DNA of 64,000 nt from Vibrio chagasii. Its GTDB lineage: Bacteria > Pseudomonadota > Gammaproteobacteria > Enterobacterales > Vibrionaceae. The notes under the pieces were generated by a model. The model ran no database searches. It was not told where the DNA came from and saw nothing but the letters and a program-made list of their open reading frames with translations. The stretch is from positions 248,001-312,000 of the forward strand of contig NZ_MSCI01000001.1 in NCBI RefSeq assembly GCF_002954585.1. Reading direction: 5' to 3'. Below, one piece after another: positions 36,536 through 46,422 of the stretch. Every line of letters begins with the position of its first letter. Positions within the stretch are counted from its first letter, which is position 1. A program made the translations under genes and the position numbers.

Positions 36536-39100
36536 ATGAGTTCAAACAAGGATTGGATCAAATCAACGTGTGCTTACTGTGGCGTAGGTTGTGGCATTGA
36601 AGTAAGGCCAACTGCTTCGGGGAAATTAGAAGTACGTGGCGATAAAGACCACCCATCGAATTATGGCAAGTTGTGTACAAAGGGCGCAGCACTGGGAGAC
36701 ACCGTAACGCCAATCGGTCGTTTAACTCAGCCGATGCAAAGAGTCGCAAGCGGACAACAACTTCTGCCTTGGAATCGCGCATCTCAGCTGGTGGCTGATA
36801 AGTTCAAACAAGCGATAGAAGAGCATGGCCCGGACTCTGTCGCCTTTTATGTGTCAGGGCAACTACTGACTGAAGATTACTATGTGGCAAACAAGCTGAT
36901 GAAGGGCTTTATCGGTAGCGCCAATATCGACAGTAACTCTCGCCTTTGTATGGCATCTAGCGTGGTTGGGCATAAACGCGCGTTCGGTACTGATACTGTT
37001 CCCGTTTGTTATGAAGATCTAGAGCAAGCCGAAGTCGTTGTTATCACTGGCTCAAACCTGGCTTGGTGTCACCCGGTTCTTTTCCAGCGCCTGCGAGCAG
37101 CCAAACAAGCCAATCCAGACATGAAAGTGGTCGTCATTGACCCGCGCTACACCGATACCTGTGAAATTGCCGATATGCACTTGGCATTGGAATCTGGCTC
37201 TGATGTCGCACTATTCAATGGCTTGTTGGCTTACCTAGATGATAACGACAAGCTGGACTCTGATTACATTGAAAATCACACCCAAGGGTTTACTGAAGCG
37301 ATCCGAACCGCTACAGATTACCGCTATACCGAATCAGGTTGGGGCAAAAAAAGCGTTCCTGAACTGACAGGGCTTAGCGAGCAACAACTCGAACAGTTCT
37401 ATCATTTGTTCGCATCTAACGAGAAAGTACTCACCATCTATTCTCAAGGCGTAAACCAATCCACACAAGGGTGCGATAAGGTAAACGCCATTATCAACAG
37501 CCATTTAGCGACTGGCAAAATCGGTAAGCCGGGTATGGGGCCATTCTCTGTTACAGGCCAACCGAACGCGATGGGTGGACGTGAAGTGGGCGGCTTAGCC
37601 AATACTCTAGCAGCGCACTTTGAGTTTGGTGATCCACAGTCATATCGAATCGTGAGCGAATTTTGGCAGACGGATAACTTAGCAACCTATGCGGGTCTAA
37701 AAGCCATCGATCTGTTTGATGCCATGAAGGAAGGCAAGATAAAAGCGGTGTGGATCATGGCGACTAACCCAGTCGTGAGCCTGCCTGATAGCGAAAAAAT
37801 CAAAACTGCATTAGAGAAGTGCCCGTTTGTGGTGGTGTCGGACTGTATTGCCGATACGGAGACCACACGTCTGGCAGATGTAGTGCTGCCTGCACAGGGG
37901 TGGAGCGAAAAGTCTGGTACTGTAACCAACTCTGAGCGTCGAATCTCACGCCAACGCCGCGTATTACCGAGCCCTGGAGAAGCCAAGCCAGATTGGTGGA
38001 TTTTAAAAGAAGTCGCACAAAAAATGGGATTCAAAGACCAGTTTGATTACCGCCACGAAGGTCAGATATTTAAAGAGTATTGCAAGATGACAGCGCTCGG
38101 AAACGAAACGGGCAAAGCGCGTGACCTGTGCTTAATTGGATTAACAAAACTAGACGAACAAGGCTATGGCGAGCTGACTCCGCAGCAATGGCCAGTAATG
38201 GAATATCAACCAGAGATCATCGAGCAGCGTATGTTCACCAATGGTGAGTTCTTTACTGAGTCGGGTAAGGCTCAGTTTATTGCGGTTGAACATGATAAGC
38301 CGATTGCCGATACCAGTGTTGAATTCCCACTCATTATGAACACAGGTCGAATTAGAGACCAGTGGCACACCATGAGCCGCACTGGCTTGGCGGCTGGCTT
38401 AGGCGAACACACACCAGAGCCTTTTGTTGCCATGCACCCAGATACCGTTGCAGAGCTTGGCTTAGATGAATTTGGGCTAGATGTCTTCAACCACGCCACT
38501 ATTAATCCGGTAGTGAAAGTGCGCAGCGCACAAGGTGAATGCCAAGCCCGCTTAGTCGTAACCAAAGAGATGCGTCGTGAACAGGTGTTTATGCCAATTC
38601 ACTGGAATGCGCCGACCGCGAAAGACAGCAAGCCGTGTGACCTGATCTTGCCTCATACCGATGCAGCTTCAGGCCAGCCTGAATTTAAACACACACCTGT
38701 CGTGGTAGAGCCGTGTGGCTATCGCAGTGAAGCCGCCTTGGTCAGTGACAAGGTAATGGATTGTGGCGGATTTGATTACTGGGTTCGCCAAAGAGTGGAG
38801 GGCGGTTTTCTGTATCGTATCTCTTCATCTAAGAACCCAATGGAGTTGGTGATTCAGCTAGCTAATACTCTCGATGCCTTACCAGAGCCAAACACTGAAG
38901 CTATTAAGTCACTCCATTACCATGGTAATAAATCATTCAAAAACTACGGCTCAGCCAAGCTGGATCAATATGGTGTAAAGCAAGCCTTCGTCGTGAACAG
39001 TAAGCTCGACCATCAAAGCATCGATTGGCTGGTGGGATGTCTCACTCGAGAAGCTGATGAAGAGTTTGAAGCTGAGTTTTTGAGTACATTAGCACGTTAA
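36536..39100 (+). CDS. nasA: Assimilatory nitrate reductase catalytic subunit
   Basis: Cytosolic molybdopterin-guanine-dinucleotide enzyme reducing nitrate to nitrite, feeding NirBD. From the ATG at 36536 it has 854 residues. The N-terminal [4Fe-4S] site is CAYCGVGC (Cys12, 15, 19) with the fourth Cys in GKLCTKGA. The Mo-pterin segments include SNSRLCMASSV, with the Mo-ligand Cys, and GKPGMGPFSVTGQPNAMGG; the C-terminal molydop-binding domain begins around FPLIMNTGRI. GAGGGAAGAG precedes the ATG; a GTG at 36467 adds 23 basic residues and is less likely. An electron-donor subunit gene is not adjacent. Confidence 0.95.
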   Translation: MSSNKDWIKSTCAYCGVGCGIEVRPTASGKLEVRGDKDHPSNYGKLCTKGAALGDTVTPIGRLTQPMQRVASGQQLLPWNRASQLVADKFKQAIEEHGPDSVAFYVSGQLLTEDYYVANKLMKGFIGSANIDSNSRLCMASSVVGHKRAFGTDTVPVCYEDLEQAEVVVITGSNLAWCHPVLFQRLRAAKQANPDMKVVVIDPRYTDTCEIADMHLALESGSDVALFNGLLAYLDDNDKLDSDYIENHTQGFTEAIRTATDYRYTESGWGKKSVPELTGLSEQQLEQFYHLFASNEKVLTIYSQGVNQSTQGCDKVNAIINSHLATGKIGKPGMGPFSVTGQPNAMGGREVGGLANTLAAHFEFGDPQSYRIVSEFWQTDNLATYAGLKAIDLFDAMKEGKIKAVWIMATNPVVSLPDSEKIKTALEKCPFVVVSDCIADTETTRLADVVLPAQGWSEKSGTVTNSERRISRQRRVLPSPGEAKPDWWILKEVAQKMGFKDQFDYRHEGQIFKEYCKMTALGNETGKARDLCLIGLTKLDEQGYGELTPQQWPVMEYQPEIIEQRMFTNGEFFTESGKAQFIAVEHDKPIADTSVEFPLIMNTGRIRDQWHTMSRTGLAAGLGEHTPEPFVAMHPDTVAELGLDEFGLDVFNHATINPVVKVRSAQGECQARLVVTKEMRREQVFMPIHWNAPTAKDSKPCDLILPHTDAASGQPEFKHTPVVVEPCGYRSEAALVSDKVMDCGGFDYWVRQRVEGGFLYRISSSKNPMELVIQLANTLDALPEPNTEAIKSLHYHGNKSFKNYGSAKLDQYGVKQAFVVNSKLDHQSIDWLVGCLTREADEEFEAEFLSTLAR

Positions 39101-39113
39101 GCGAGCTCGATAG

Positions 39114-39140
39114 AAGATAAGCCACTTTGGTGGCTTATCT
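39114..39140. terminator. Hairpin between nasA and the LysR gene
   Basis: AGATAAGCCAC and GTGGCTTATCT form an 11-bp stem around TTTG between convergent genes. The T-run is poor, so it may work as a stabilising 3' end. Confidence 0.7.
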
Positions 39141-39163
39141 AATGGTACGGAGCATACAAAGAA

Positions 39164-40096
39164 CTAACAGCAAGCTTCTGACGCTGTTTTTGTCTCACCA
39201 TTGGTGGTCTTGAAATGTTGCCACAGCTTGCTCATGCCCTGTGTCATCTCCTCCGTCGAGAAGCGGTATAGCTTTATTTCTGCTGTTATTGGAGAGATCG
39301 TTTCTGAAAACCTCATCAACAAACCTTGATCGAGTTCTTCTTGGACAAATCCTTCTGGCAACCAAGCTACACCGTGGCCAGATAGCACCATTGATTTAAG
39401 GGAGTGTGTAACAGCATTCTCGTATACGACATCAAAGGTACATAGGCTTTGAGCTATCGAACCGTGTTTTTCTAATACTTGTGCAAAGAAGGTATTTGAT
39501 GGGTAACTAAGAAGAGGGACGCGAGAGCTTTTGCAATCTCTGAACAGAGCAGAGCCATCACCTTGGGTGGCAACAACAGGTATGAGGCACTCATGCCCGA
39601 TTGTCACTGACTCGACCTCCGGATTGGGTACGTAAAGTCGACTCCCTTTAAAAGATAGACCAATTAGGAAGTCAGAACGGTTGTCTATAAATGCTTGTAC
39701 CGAGTCATGTAAGTTGTTTGGGCTGACATAAACCAAGGTCGTTTTAAACGCATCGGTATATTCATTGATCATCTTATTGACGACATATTCGGACAAAGAG
39801 TGCTGAGTATGAAATGTGACTTTTGTTTCATTATTGTTAACTTCCCTCACGGTTTCTAGCCGAGCGAAGTCGATCTGTTGTTTGAGGTCATTTGCGTGTT
39901 TGAGAAACCGAAAGCCCGCTTTAGTGAATGTCGCAGGGTAAGTATTTCTATTGACAAGGTCAGTTCCTATCCATTCCTCTAATAGCTTGATTCTTCTGCC
40001 AAAAGCTGGCTGAGTGATGTTTCTTGCTTTGGCTGCTTTGGCAAAACTACCGTATTGAGAAAGGTATAGAAAGTCTTCGATCCATTTCAAATCCAT
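39164..40096 (-). CDS. LysR-type regulator (HypT/YjiE-like)
   Basis: A 310-residue LysR protein. The N-terminal helix-turn-helix reads WIEDFLYLSQYGSFAKAAKA followed by RNITQPAFGRRIKLLEEWIG, a variant close to HypT/YjiE where the usual SQPALS is TQPAFG. The effector domain covers residues 90-300. GGATCAG precedes the ATG. It is divergent from the D-cysteine desulfhydrase-like gene with 158 bp between, the standard layout for a LysR activator of its neighbour. Two GTTAAC-containing inverted repeats in the gap are candidate binding sites. Confidence 0.9.
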   Translation of the reverse strand: MDLKWIEDFLYLSQYGSFAKAAKARNITQPAFGRRIKLLEEWIGTDLVNRNTYPATFTKAGFRFLKHANDLKQQIDFARLETVREVNNNETKVTFHTQHSLSEYVVNKMINEYTDAFKTTLVYVSPNNLHDSVQAFIDNRSDFLIGLSFKGSRLYVPNPEVESVTIGHECLIPVVATQGDGSALFRDCKSSRVPLLSYPSNTFFAQVLEKHGSIAQSLCTFDVVYENAVTHSLKSMVLSGHGVAWLPEGFVQEELDQGLLMRFSETISPITAEIKLYRFSTEEMTQGMSKLWQHFKTTNGETKTASEACC

Positions 40097-40135
40097 GTAA
40101 CTGATCCTTGTCCAAAATTTTAAAAATCAACAATT

Positions 40136-40236
40136 GTGTTAAACAAAAGTTAACACCCCTATTAGCAAAAAGCATTATCTTTCGAGCGATATCACAGGCT
40201 ACTGTAATTGTGTGTTTAACAAATCGTTAACTAAAC
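40136..40236. promoter_or_regulatory. Candidate LysR binding sites
   Basis: GTGTTAAAC-AAAA-GTTAACAC at 40136-40156 and GTTTAACAAATCGTTAACTA at 40214-40233 are two related inverted repeats in the divergent promoter region. Having two copies around 78 bp apart fits recognition and activation sites. Confidence 0.55.
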
Positions 40237-40254
40237 AATGTCAGGAGAATTGAA

Positions 40255-41265
40255 ATGCATTTAGCGCGCTATCCTCGTTTGAACTTTGCTCACTTAAATA
40301 CACCATTAGAATTGATGGAAAACCTGAGCAAGGAACTCGATGGACCAAATATTTGGATCAAGAGAGATGACTGTACTGGCCTTGCAGGAGGCGGAAACAA
40401 GACTAGAAAGCTTGAGTTTCTTATGGCTGATGCGGTTGAGCAAGGGGCGGACACCATCATTACTCAGGGGGCGACGCAATCGAATCATGCTCGCCAAACA
40501 GCGGCCATCGCAACAAAACTGAATATGGACTGTTACGTTTTACTTGAAGACCGCACTTCAAGTGAAGACCCAGACTACAAGTTCAACGGTAACGTGATGC
40601 TTGATCAGATGTTCAACGCAAAATTATCTAAGTACCCAGGTGGTACAGATATGAATGCTGCAATGGAAGATGTCGCTGCAACGTTACGTGCAGAGGGCAA
40701 GAAGCCATACATCGTCCCAGGTGGTGGCTCAAACCACATTGGTGCACTTGGTTACGTGAACTGCGCTCTCGAAATTCTAAAACAGAGCAATGACCAAAAT
40801 CTTAAAGTTGATCATGTTGTTCATGCAACTGGCAGTGCTGGTACTCAAGCTGGCTTGGTGGTGGGTTTTGCCTTAACGAATAGCCAAATTCCTGTGCTTG
40901 GTGTTGGCGTTCGTGTCGACAAGCCAACACAAGAGGGCAACGTTTTTAAACTCGCAGAACGCACAGCAGAACATTTGGGCGCGGTACATGCGGTTAAACG
41001 TGAAGATGTGGTCGCGAATTGTGATTACGTTGGCGAAGGCTATGGGATTCCCGCTCCTTCAACAATCGAAGCTATCAACATGTTCTCACGCTATGAAGGC
41101 ATTTTGCTAGATCCTGTGTATTCAGGCAAAGGTGCTGCTGGGTTGATTGACTTAGTGCGAAAAGGTCACTTCAAGAAAGGCGAGAACATCGTTTTTGTTC
41201 ACACTGGTGGTGCACAAGCATTGTTTGGTTACCGCGATAGCTTTGACTTTCCTAATTACGAGTAG
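40255..41265 (+). CDS. D-cysteine desulfhydrase / L-cysteate sulfo-lyase-like PLP enzyme
   Basis: PLP fold-type II enzyme of 336 residues in the ACC deaminase/D-cysteine desulfhydrase/CuyA group. The PLP Lys is Lys49 in [25 protein letters not shown] holds the catalytic Ser/Asn segment, and [13 protein letters not shown] forms the phosphate cup. AGGAG precedes the ATG. D-cysteine desulfhydrase (DcyD) and cysteate sulfo-lyase (CuyA) are close homologues and cannot be separated by eye. Linkage to a TRAP transporter and a LysR gene favours a catabolic role on an imported amino acid or sulfonate. Confidence 0.85.
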   Translation: MHLARYPRLNFAHLNTPLELMENLSKELDGPNIWIKRDDCTGLAGGGNKTRKLEFLMADAVEQGADTIITQGATQSNHARQTAAIATKLNMDCYVLLEDRTSSEDPDYKFNGNVMLDQMFNAKLSKYPGGTDMNAAMEDVAATLRAEGKKPYIVPGGGSNHIGALGYVNCALEILKQSNDQNLKVDHVVHATGSAGTQAGLVVGFALTNSQIPVLGVGVRVDKPTQEGNVFKLAERTAEHLGAVHAVKREDVVANCDYVGEGYGIPAPSTIEAINMFSRYEGILLDPVYSGKGAAGLIDLVRKGHFKKGENIVFVHTGGAQALFGYRDSFDFPNYE

Positions 41266-41373
41266 CGTTTATGTGTGAGACTTTTCAATCATACCTCACT
41301 CGTTGGTCGTGACTGTTAGTAATCAATGCTGATAGTGATAAAGATTTAATGAAATGCTGTAAATGGAGATTAC

Positions 41374-42363
41374 ATGAAAAATTCAATCAAACTAGCCAGT
41401 TTAGTTATTGGTGGATTACTTTCTTTTAATGCAATGAGCAAAGAAGTAATTAGGCTTTCTACTTATGTGAATGAATCCGATATTAGGTACGAAGGATTTA
41501 AAAAGTTTGCAGAAATAGCGGAAGAAAAGTCTAACGGAAACCTAAAAGTCAGAATCTACCCTTCGTCAACATTGCATGGTTGGAGTGAGGGCGTGGATGC
41601 GGTTCAAGGTGGAGTCGCTGATATAAGTTGGATTAGCGCTGACAATCGCCTTTCATGTTATCGAACCACTTCATTATATCCATCAGCCGTTGATTTGAGC
41701 GGGCAGTTAGCGATGGACTCGAAATATCGTGAACTCATTACTCCTGAAGCGAACAAGAACGGTTTAGTTCCTCTTATGAACTCGAATTATTCTTATGACC
41801 AAGAGTGGTGGTTCAACAAGCAGGTCAATTCTGTTGAAGAGTTTTCGAATTTAAACGGAAAATTGGTTCGCTCTGTTGGCCCACTAGTGAGCCAAATGAT
41901 TGAAGGTTGGGGAGGAAAACCCGTGTTTATTTCCCCTAAAGAAGTGTTCCAATCTGCGGAACGTGGTGTTGTCGATGGCATTAACATGGGCGTAGCAACT
42001 TACAGCTCATGGAAGCTTTGGAATGTAATGCCGCATATGGTCGATGCGGGCATTTTTTACGGCAACATCATGTACATGATGAACAAAGATCGGTTTGATT
42101 CACTTTCAAAAGCAGATCAGAAAGCGCTAATGGAGGCTGCTCAGGAGACCGAAGCTTGGTTAAAGCCTAAATATGAACAGTGGGTAGATGAACGTATTGC
42201 CGAAGCCAAACAGGCAGGTGGTACGGTTCTAGAACTTACCTCAGAGCAGAAATTGAAATTAGTTTCCGACATTTCTTCATCTTGGGAAGGTGAACTGACC
42301 AAAGATTGTGGCGCGCCGCTTTCATTCAAGATGAAAGACCTCTTTGCTGCGAACTCAATCTAG
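41374..42363 (+). CDS. TRAP transporter solute-binding protein (DctP family)
   Basis: Periplasmic binding protein, 329 residues, with a signal peptide ending near NAMS-KEVIRL. The DctP fold is shown by GNLKVRIYPSSTLHGWSEG, DISWISADN, the carboxylate-binding Arg region LNGKLVRSVGP, and ERGVVDGINMGVATYSSW. In this family the Arg normally binds the ligand carboxylate. TGGAG precedes the ATG. It lies 108 bp after the PLP enzyme and directly before the DctQ and DctM membrane genes, so it supplies substrate specificity for the unit. Confidence 0.92.
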   Translation: MKNSIKLASLVIGGLLSFNAMSKEVIRLSTYVNESDIRYEGFKKFAEIAEEKSNGNLKVRIYPSSTLHGWSEGVDAVQGGVADISWISADNRLSCYRTTSLYPSAVDLSGQLAMDSKYRELITPEANKNGLVPLMNSNYSYDQEWWFNKQVNSVEEFSNLNGKLVRSVGPLVSQMIEGWGGKPVFISPKEVFQSAERGVVDGINMGVATYSSWKLWNVMPHMVDAGIFYGNIMYMMNKDRFDSLSKADQKALMEAAQETEAWLKPKYEQWVDERIAEAKQAGGTVLELTSEQKLKLVSDISSSWEGELTKDCGAPLSFKMKDLFAANSI

Positions 42364-42374
42364 GGGACGACACT

Positions 42375-42908
42375 ATGAAAGGTAAATTCAGAAAGGCTTT
42401 GGATACGTCTACGAATGTCTTGCTCTACTGCGGCGGTGCAATCGTGATTGTTCAAGCTTTCTGGATTACCTATGGCGTGTTCATGAGATACGTAATAGGT
42501 AGTCCTGATGGAATGGTTACGGAAGCGACTGCTCTGATGTTAGTGCCATTGGCTTTTGTTGGCCTCTCATACGCACTTAAAGCGGATGCATTTCCAAAGG
42601 TAACGATCTTTATCGACCAATTATCAACAGGGAAAAGGGAGAGCTTGGAGATAGCGAACAACTTCTTGATGATGGCGATTTCAGTTTTCTTCGCTCTGGC
42701 AGCATTCAAAGGGTTTTCTAAGTCTTATGTGTCGCTTGCCGCATCAGAGATATTACTGTGGCCTAAATATTACTTCTGGGCTGGAGTCTTCGTTTCTTTA
42801 CTCAATTTATCTTTGGTTTCAATTTTAAAACTCTATGACTCAATCATATATAAGCTTGAGTCGGTTCGTGGCGCAACTCCTGTGCCCCAAGTAAAGCTCG
42901 GAGAATAA
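42375..42908 (+). CDS. TRAP transporter small permease (DctQ family)
   Basis: A 177-residue four-TM protein. RKALDTSTNVLLYCGGAIVI opens the first helix, and MRYVIGSPDGMVTEATALMLVPLAFVG resembles the conserved DctQ core. The ATG at 42375 follows AGGGGAC and lies 12 bp after the dctP stop; an in-frame upstream start would overlap dctP and is rejected. It pairs with the large permease 3 bp downstream. Confidence 0.9.
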   Translation: MKGKFRKALDTSTNVLLYCGGAIVIVQAFWITYGVFMRYVIGSPDGMVTEATALMLVPLAFVGLSYALKADAFPKVTIFIDQLSTGKRESLEIANNFLMMAISVFFALAAFKGFSKSYVSLAASEILLWPKYYFWAGVFVSLLNLSLVSILKLYDSIIYKLESVRGATPVPQVKLGE

Positions 42909-42911
42909 TAT

Positions 42912-44216
42912 ATGCTTGAGTGGTATGAAGTTGGTCTCGGCTTAATGGGGCTACTAATTCTATTTATTGTAATGGGGTTGCCAATCCCATTCGCACTTGC
43001 GGGCGCGTCTGTTCCGTTCCTGCTTTCAATTCAGTCCTTCTCTACAACGCTGGTTACGGCTGAGCTAAAAATGTGGGGAGTATGGGTCGACTATGTTCTG
43101 TTGTCAGTCCCTCTTTTTGTTCTTCTTGGGGAATTAATAGGGCGTTCAAATATAGGACCCAACCTCTATTGGTTTATGCATAGTAAGGTACCGATCACGG
43201 GCTCAGCGGCTTACGGAAGTGTAGGGGCGTGTGCTGGGTTTGGTGCTGTATGTGGCTCTAGCATGGTGGGTTCATTGACTATTGGTGGTGTTGCGCTTCC
43301 TGCAATGTTAGACCTTGGCTACGACAAAAAGCTAGCCAGTGGTGTGCTTGCGGCTGGTGGTACGCTCAGCGTTTTGCTGCCGCCAAGCTTGATACTTCTG
43401 TTTTATGGCATTGTTACAGACCAGTCCATCGGACAACTATTTATTGCTGGCGTAGTTCCTGGGTTAATTTTGGTTTCTTTCTTCTTCCTTATCATTAAAG
43501 GTTGGAGCGTATTACAAAAAGGTTCTGTTCCAGGAGCTGACGACAGTGAGAGTATTCCGTGGGGGCTCGCACTAAGTGCTGTCATTCCTGTTATTGTTAT
43601 CGGTCTTATCATTACCGTTTCTATCTATGCAGGGATAGCAACGCCTACCGAAGCTGCTGGTGTCTCTTGTGTCATCACTTTGTTACTCGCGATGACTATA
43701 GGTGGCATGGATATGAAAGGGTTCTTTGAGTCAATCAAAGCCACCATGAAGACAATGGGGTACTTGGGCTTGTTGCTTTCTTCTGGCGTGCTATTTGGAT
43801 TTGTGATGACTTACTATCAAGTACCACAAGAGTTCACTAGTCTGTTTACGTCATTAGAGCTATCTCCATACACAACGCTTGCTTTGATTATCCTGTTCTA
43901 CATTATTTTGGGGATGTTCTTAGAACCGGTCTCAATGACTTTCATTACACTGCCAACCTTATTCCCACTGATTCAAGCATCTGGCTTTGATCTTATTTGG
44001 TTCGGTGTCATTTACACAATCACGATGGAAGTCGCTGTATTGACGCCTCCGGTAGGTTTGAACCTGTATGTGATTCAATCTATTGAGAAAGATCGTTTAA
44101 CGATTATCGACGTTATCAAAGGATGCTTACCGTTCATTGGTGCTCTTATATTCTTGATAGTACTTATGGTCGTTTTCCCTGAGCTAGCTGTTTGGCTACC
44201 AAATGTGATGGGGTAA
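42912..44216 (+). CDS. TRAP transporter large permease (DctM family)
   Basis: Sodium-coupled transport subunit of 434 residues with about 12-13 TM helices. Diagnostic stretches are PIPFALAGASVPFLL near the start, GSSMVGSLTIGGVALPAML, GGTLSVLLPPSLILLFYG (the PPS hairpin) and EVAVLTPPVGLNLYVIQ near the end. GGAGAATAATAT precedes the ATG. Its TAA overlaps the next ATG (TAATG), coupling it to the hydrolase. Confidence 0.95.
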   Translation: MLEWYEVGLGLMGLLILFIVMGLPIPFALAGASVPFLLSIQSFSTTLVTAELKMWGVWVDYVLLSVPLFVLLGELIGRSNIGPNLYWFMHSKVPITGSAAYGSVGACAGFGAVCGSSMVGSLTIGGVALPAMLDLGYDKKLASGVLAAGGTLSVLLPPSLILLFYGIVTDQSIGQLFIAGVVPGLILVSFFFLIIKGWSVLQKGSVPGADDSESIPWGLALSAVIPVIVIGLIITVSIYAGIATPTEAAGVSCVITLLLAMTIGGMDMKGFFESIKATMKTMGYLGLLLSSGVLFGFVMTYYQVPQEFTSLFTSLELSPYTTLALIILFYIILGMFLEPVSMTFITLPTLFPLIQASGFDLIWFGVIYTITMEVAVLTPPVGLNLYVIQSIEKDRLTIIDVIKGCLPFIGALIFLIVLMVVFPELAVWLPNVMG

Positions 44217-44962
44217 TGACGATGAACGCTAATGTACCATTGGTTATGATTCACGGCTTTCTAAGTGGTCCTGAATATTGGACTTCTCAACTCTCACATT
44301 TGGAAAAGAACATTCAAGTTGTGCCGATTTGCCTGAAAGGTTTTGGAGAACGTTCCAGCGAGACTGCTTTTGATACCATTCGAGAGATGGCGGAAGATGT
44401 GATGTCGCAAGTTGCACTTCTTGGCATCAAGCGTTTCCACTTAATCGGACATTCGATGGGAGGAATGGTCGCTCAGCAAATTGGACATCGCTGGGCTGAA
44501 CAAGTGGTCAGTTTAACCTTGTACGGAACAGGACCAAAAGGAGAGCTGCCAGGGAGATTTGAGCCTTTGCAAGAAAGTATCAAAAATGCATCTGCCGTTT
44601 CGTTTGGTGACAGTAAACAGCGAGCGGTATCTAGCTGGTTTAAAAATCAGATTGAACCTCAAGTGCTCAAGCAGTCGATGCAATTAGCAGAAAAGGTTTC
44701 GTTTCAATCTTACTTGAATGGTCTTATCGCAATGAATGGTTGGAACGGTGAAGCCTATGTGCCTCAGTACCGAATGCCTGTGTTAATTATCTGGGCAGAT
44801 TCAGATAGAACTTATCCTTGGGGTGAGCAGATATCAGTGCTGTGGGAAGGGATTGAACATAGTTCTTTGTGTGTCATCAATGATTGTGCTCACAATGCCC
44901 ATATAGAAAAGCCATTGCACTTTAATGTTGCTTTTGGAGAGTTTCTACAAAGTGTGTGTTAG
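44216..44962 (+). CDS. Alpha/beta hydrolase
   Basis: Cytosolic alpha/beta-hydrolase fold protein of about 248 residues. The oxyanion segment is VMIHGFLSGPEYW, the nucleophile elbow GHSMGGMV gives Ser near residue 87, the acid is in IIWADSDRTYPW, and the catalytic His is in NDCAHNAHIEKP. It begins at an ATG overlapping the dctM stop (a second ATG lies two codons on) and is the last gene of the LysR-divergent unit. It may cleave an ester or thioester precursor of the imported substrate, but this is open. Confidence 0.87.
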   Translation: MTMNANVPLVMIHGFLSGPEYWTSQLSHLEKNIQVVPICLKGFGERSSETAFDTIREMAEDVMSQVALLGIKRFHLIGHSMGGMVAQQIGHRWAEQVVSLTLYGTGPKGELPGRFEPLQESIKNASAVSFGDSKQRAVSSWFKNQIEPQVLKQSMQLAEKVSFQSYLNGLIAMNGWNGEAYVPQYRMPVLIIWADSDRTYPWGEQISVLWEGIEHSSLCVINDCAHNAHIEKPLHFNVAFGEFLQSVC

Positions 44963-45040
44963 TTATCTGACGCAGGTTGATCGCAAAGAAGATATTTGAA
45001 GAACGAAAGCTTTAGTCTCTAACGTATAATGACCATTCCA

Positions 45041-45068
45041 AAAACGCCGACAGTTCTGTCGGCGTTTT
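45041..45068. terminator. Terminator ending the TRAP/hydrolase operon (first ACGCCGACA copy)
   Basis: AAAACGCCGACAG and CTGTCGGCGTTTT form a perfect stem around TT, followed by T residues. Near-identical hairpins recur at 46919 and 48946. Confidence 0.93.
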
Positions 45069-45301
45069 TATTTTCTAAAGAACATTCCTGATAATATTTA
45101 CCAATCATCATGCTAAATGAATAATTTGAACGAATACCTCGGTTAGACTGAGGAGTTATATAAAAAATGACAAGCGACACACATATTCACGCTGTTTCTT
45201 TATTTGCGTGTAAATATATATAATCTTTCTATTTATTCCTGGTGTATGATGCCAGGGTTTTCGTAAGGTGCTGTTATTAAATGACTTATTTGTCAATTTA
45301 A
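45069..45301 (+). repeat. Dispersed direct repeat, copy C
   Basis: The part from 45163 to 45301 shares landmarks with the other copies: AATGACAAGCGACACACATA near the left, TGTATGATG at 45243, and AAGGTGCTGTTATTAAATGA then CTTATTTGTCAATTTA at the right. It follows the shared terminator. Non-coding; it sits just upstream of the next cargo gene, so it may supply its leader or promoter. Confidence 0.7.
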
Positions 45302-45396
45302 TCAGAGGTGAGATTGCTTTGCGAGGTGACTCGGGAGTGCCCAATGCTTATTGGGTGATCAATCCTGTTCAAATTACATTAAATAAAGACTAGGTT
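45302..45396 (+). other. Leader with a short hairpin before the YciC-like gene
   Basis: CCCAATGCTTATTGGG at 45340-45355 is a 6-bp stem around GCTT. It lies 41 bp before the next ATG with no T-run. Confidence 0.4.
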
Positions 45397-46071
45397 ATGA
45401 GAACTCTTCTATCTGAATGCTTACATTTCACTTCCTCAAATTTTAAGAGCATATTTCAAATCTTTGGTGGTTTCATCATTACGATGTCATGTTTAGGGAT
45501 GTGGCTTGAACATTCATTTTATGTATCAGAAAACCTTTGGGTCTACGCGGTATATCTATGTGTATATTCTTCTATTTACACTTATCTAATGGCTACTTTT
45601 ATCAATTTTATGGCTTCGTCTACCAATGGGTATGATATTGAATGTTCTGTATCTCTGAGAGTTTGGTTCAGACTCATGAACGTTTATATTATTTATTCTT
45701 TAATTGTTTTAGTTGGAACCGTTGCACTGATTATCCCGGGGTTATATCTAGCTGCACGATACAGTTTCGTAGAGTTCGAAGCTGTACTAAATAATAAATC
45801 TCCGCTGTTTGCGTTGGAAAAAAGTTGGCGAGATACCAAAGGTATCACTATGAAGTTGATTAAAATATCGATGTTACTGGGTATCTTTAATTTTATCCTT
45901 AATTTCGTGATTGGTTATATCGGAGAGGTTTATCCGGTGTTAGAAGTAGCGACAGGGATACTCACATCAATCTTGTCCCCTGTTTTATTGATATTTGGCT
46001 CTATTGTCTACTTTAGGGTCTACATCACGAATGTTGATGCTGCTGAAATGTCACTAGGAAATGAGGCATAA
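45397..46071 (+). CDS. YciC-like polytopic membrane protein
   Basis: A 224-residue protein with about six TM helices. The central LVGTVALIIPGLYLAARYSF followed by PLFALEKSWRDTKG resembles the UPF0259 (YciC) and glycerophosphodiesterase-membrane-like families. Function is unknown. The ribosome site is weak. It is cargo of the variable island, flanked by repeat copies C and A, and is AT-richer than the core genes to the left. Confidence 0.72.
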   Translation: MRTLLSECLHFTSSNFKSIFQIFGGFIITMSCLGMWLEHSFYVSENLWVYAVYLCVYSSIYTYLMATFINFMASSTNGYDIECSVSLRVWFRLMNVYIIYSLIVLVGTVALIIPGLYLAARYSFVEFEAVLNNKSPLFALEKSWRDTKGITMKLIKISMLLGIFNFILNFVIGYIGEVYPVLEVATGILTSILSPVLLIFGSIVYFRVYITNVDAAEMSLGNEA

Positions 46072-46422
46072 CAAGGGTGGTAAACAGCCGAAATAATTAG
46101 GTTTTGATAGGGTCTAAAACCCAAATTTAAAAATAATAACGGAGGGGTGGACTTTCTGTATTAACTAAATTTCTTAAAGCTATCATCCAACAAAAAATAA
46201 TATCAAATTTAAATTTGGTGAGACGGATATATTTGGGCTCTTATATCAGAGAGCCTAAGTTTTCCGTCATGCCTTAGCTACCTATCTATATGAACACTTA
46301 ATTAAGTTAGAAATAAATTCTAGCGAAGATTCCCCCTGTGTGACGTAAAAATAGGTATTTATCTACGACTTATTATTAATTAAAAAGTCATTATTAAAAT
46401 TAATTATATTAAGGACAAATCC
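46072..46422. other. AT-rich intergenic gap
   Basis: About 350 bp with no convincing coding frame. The last 60 bp are almost pure A/T and probably contain the promoter of the next gene. No repeat element was recognised here. Confidence 0.5.
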
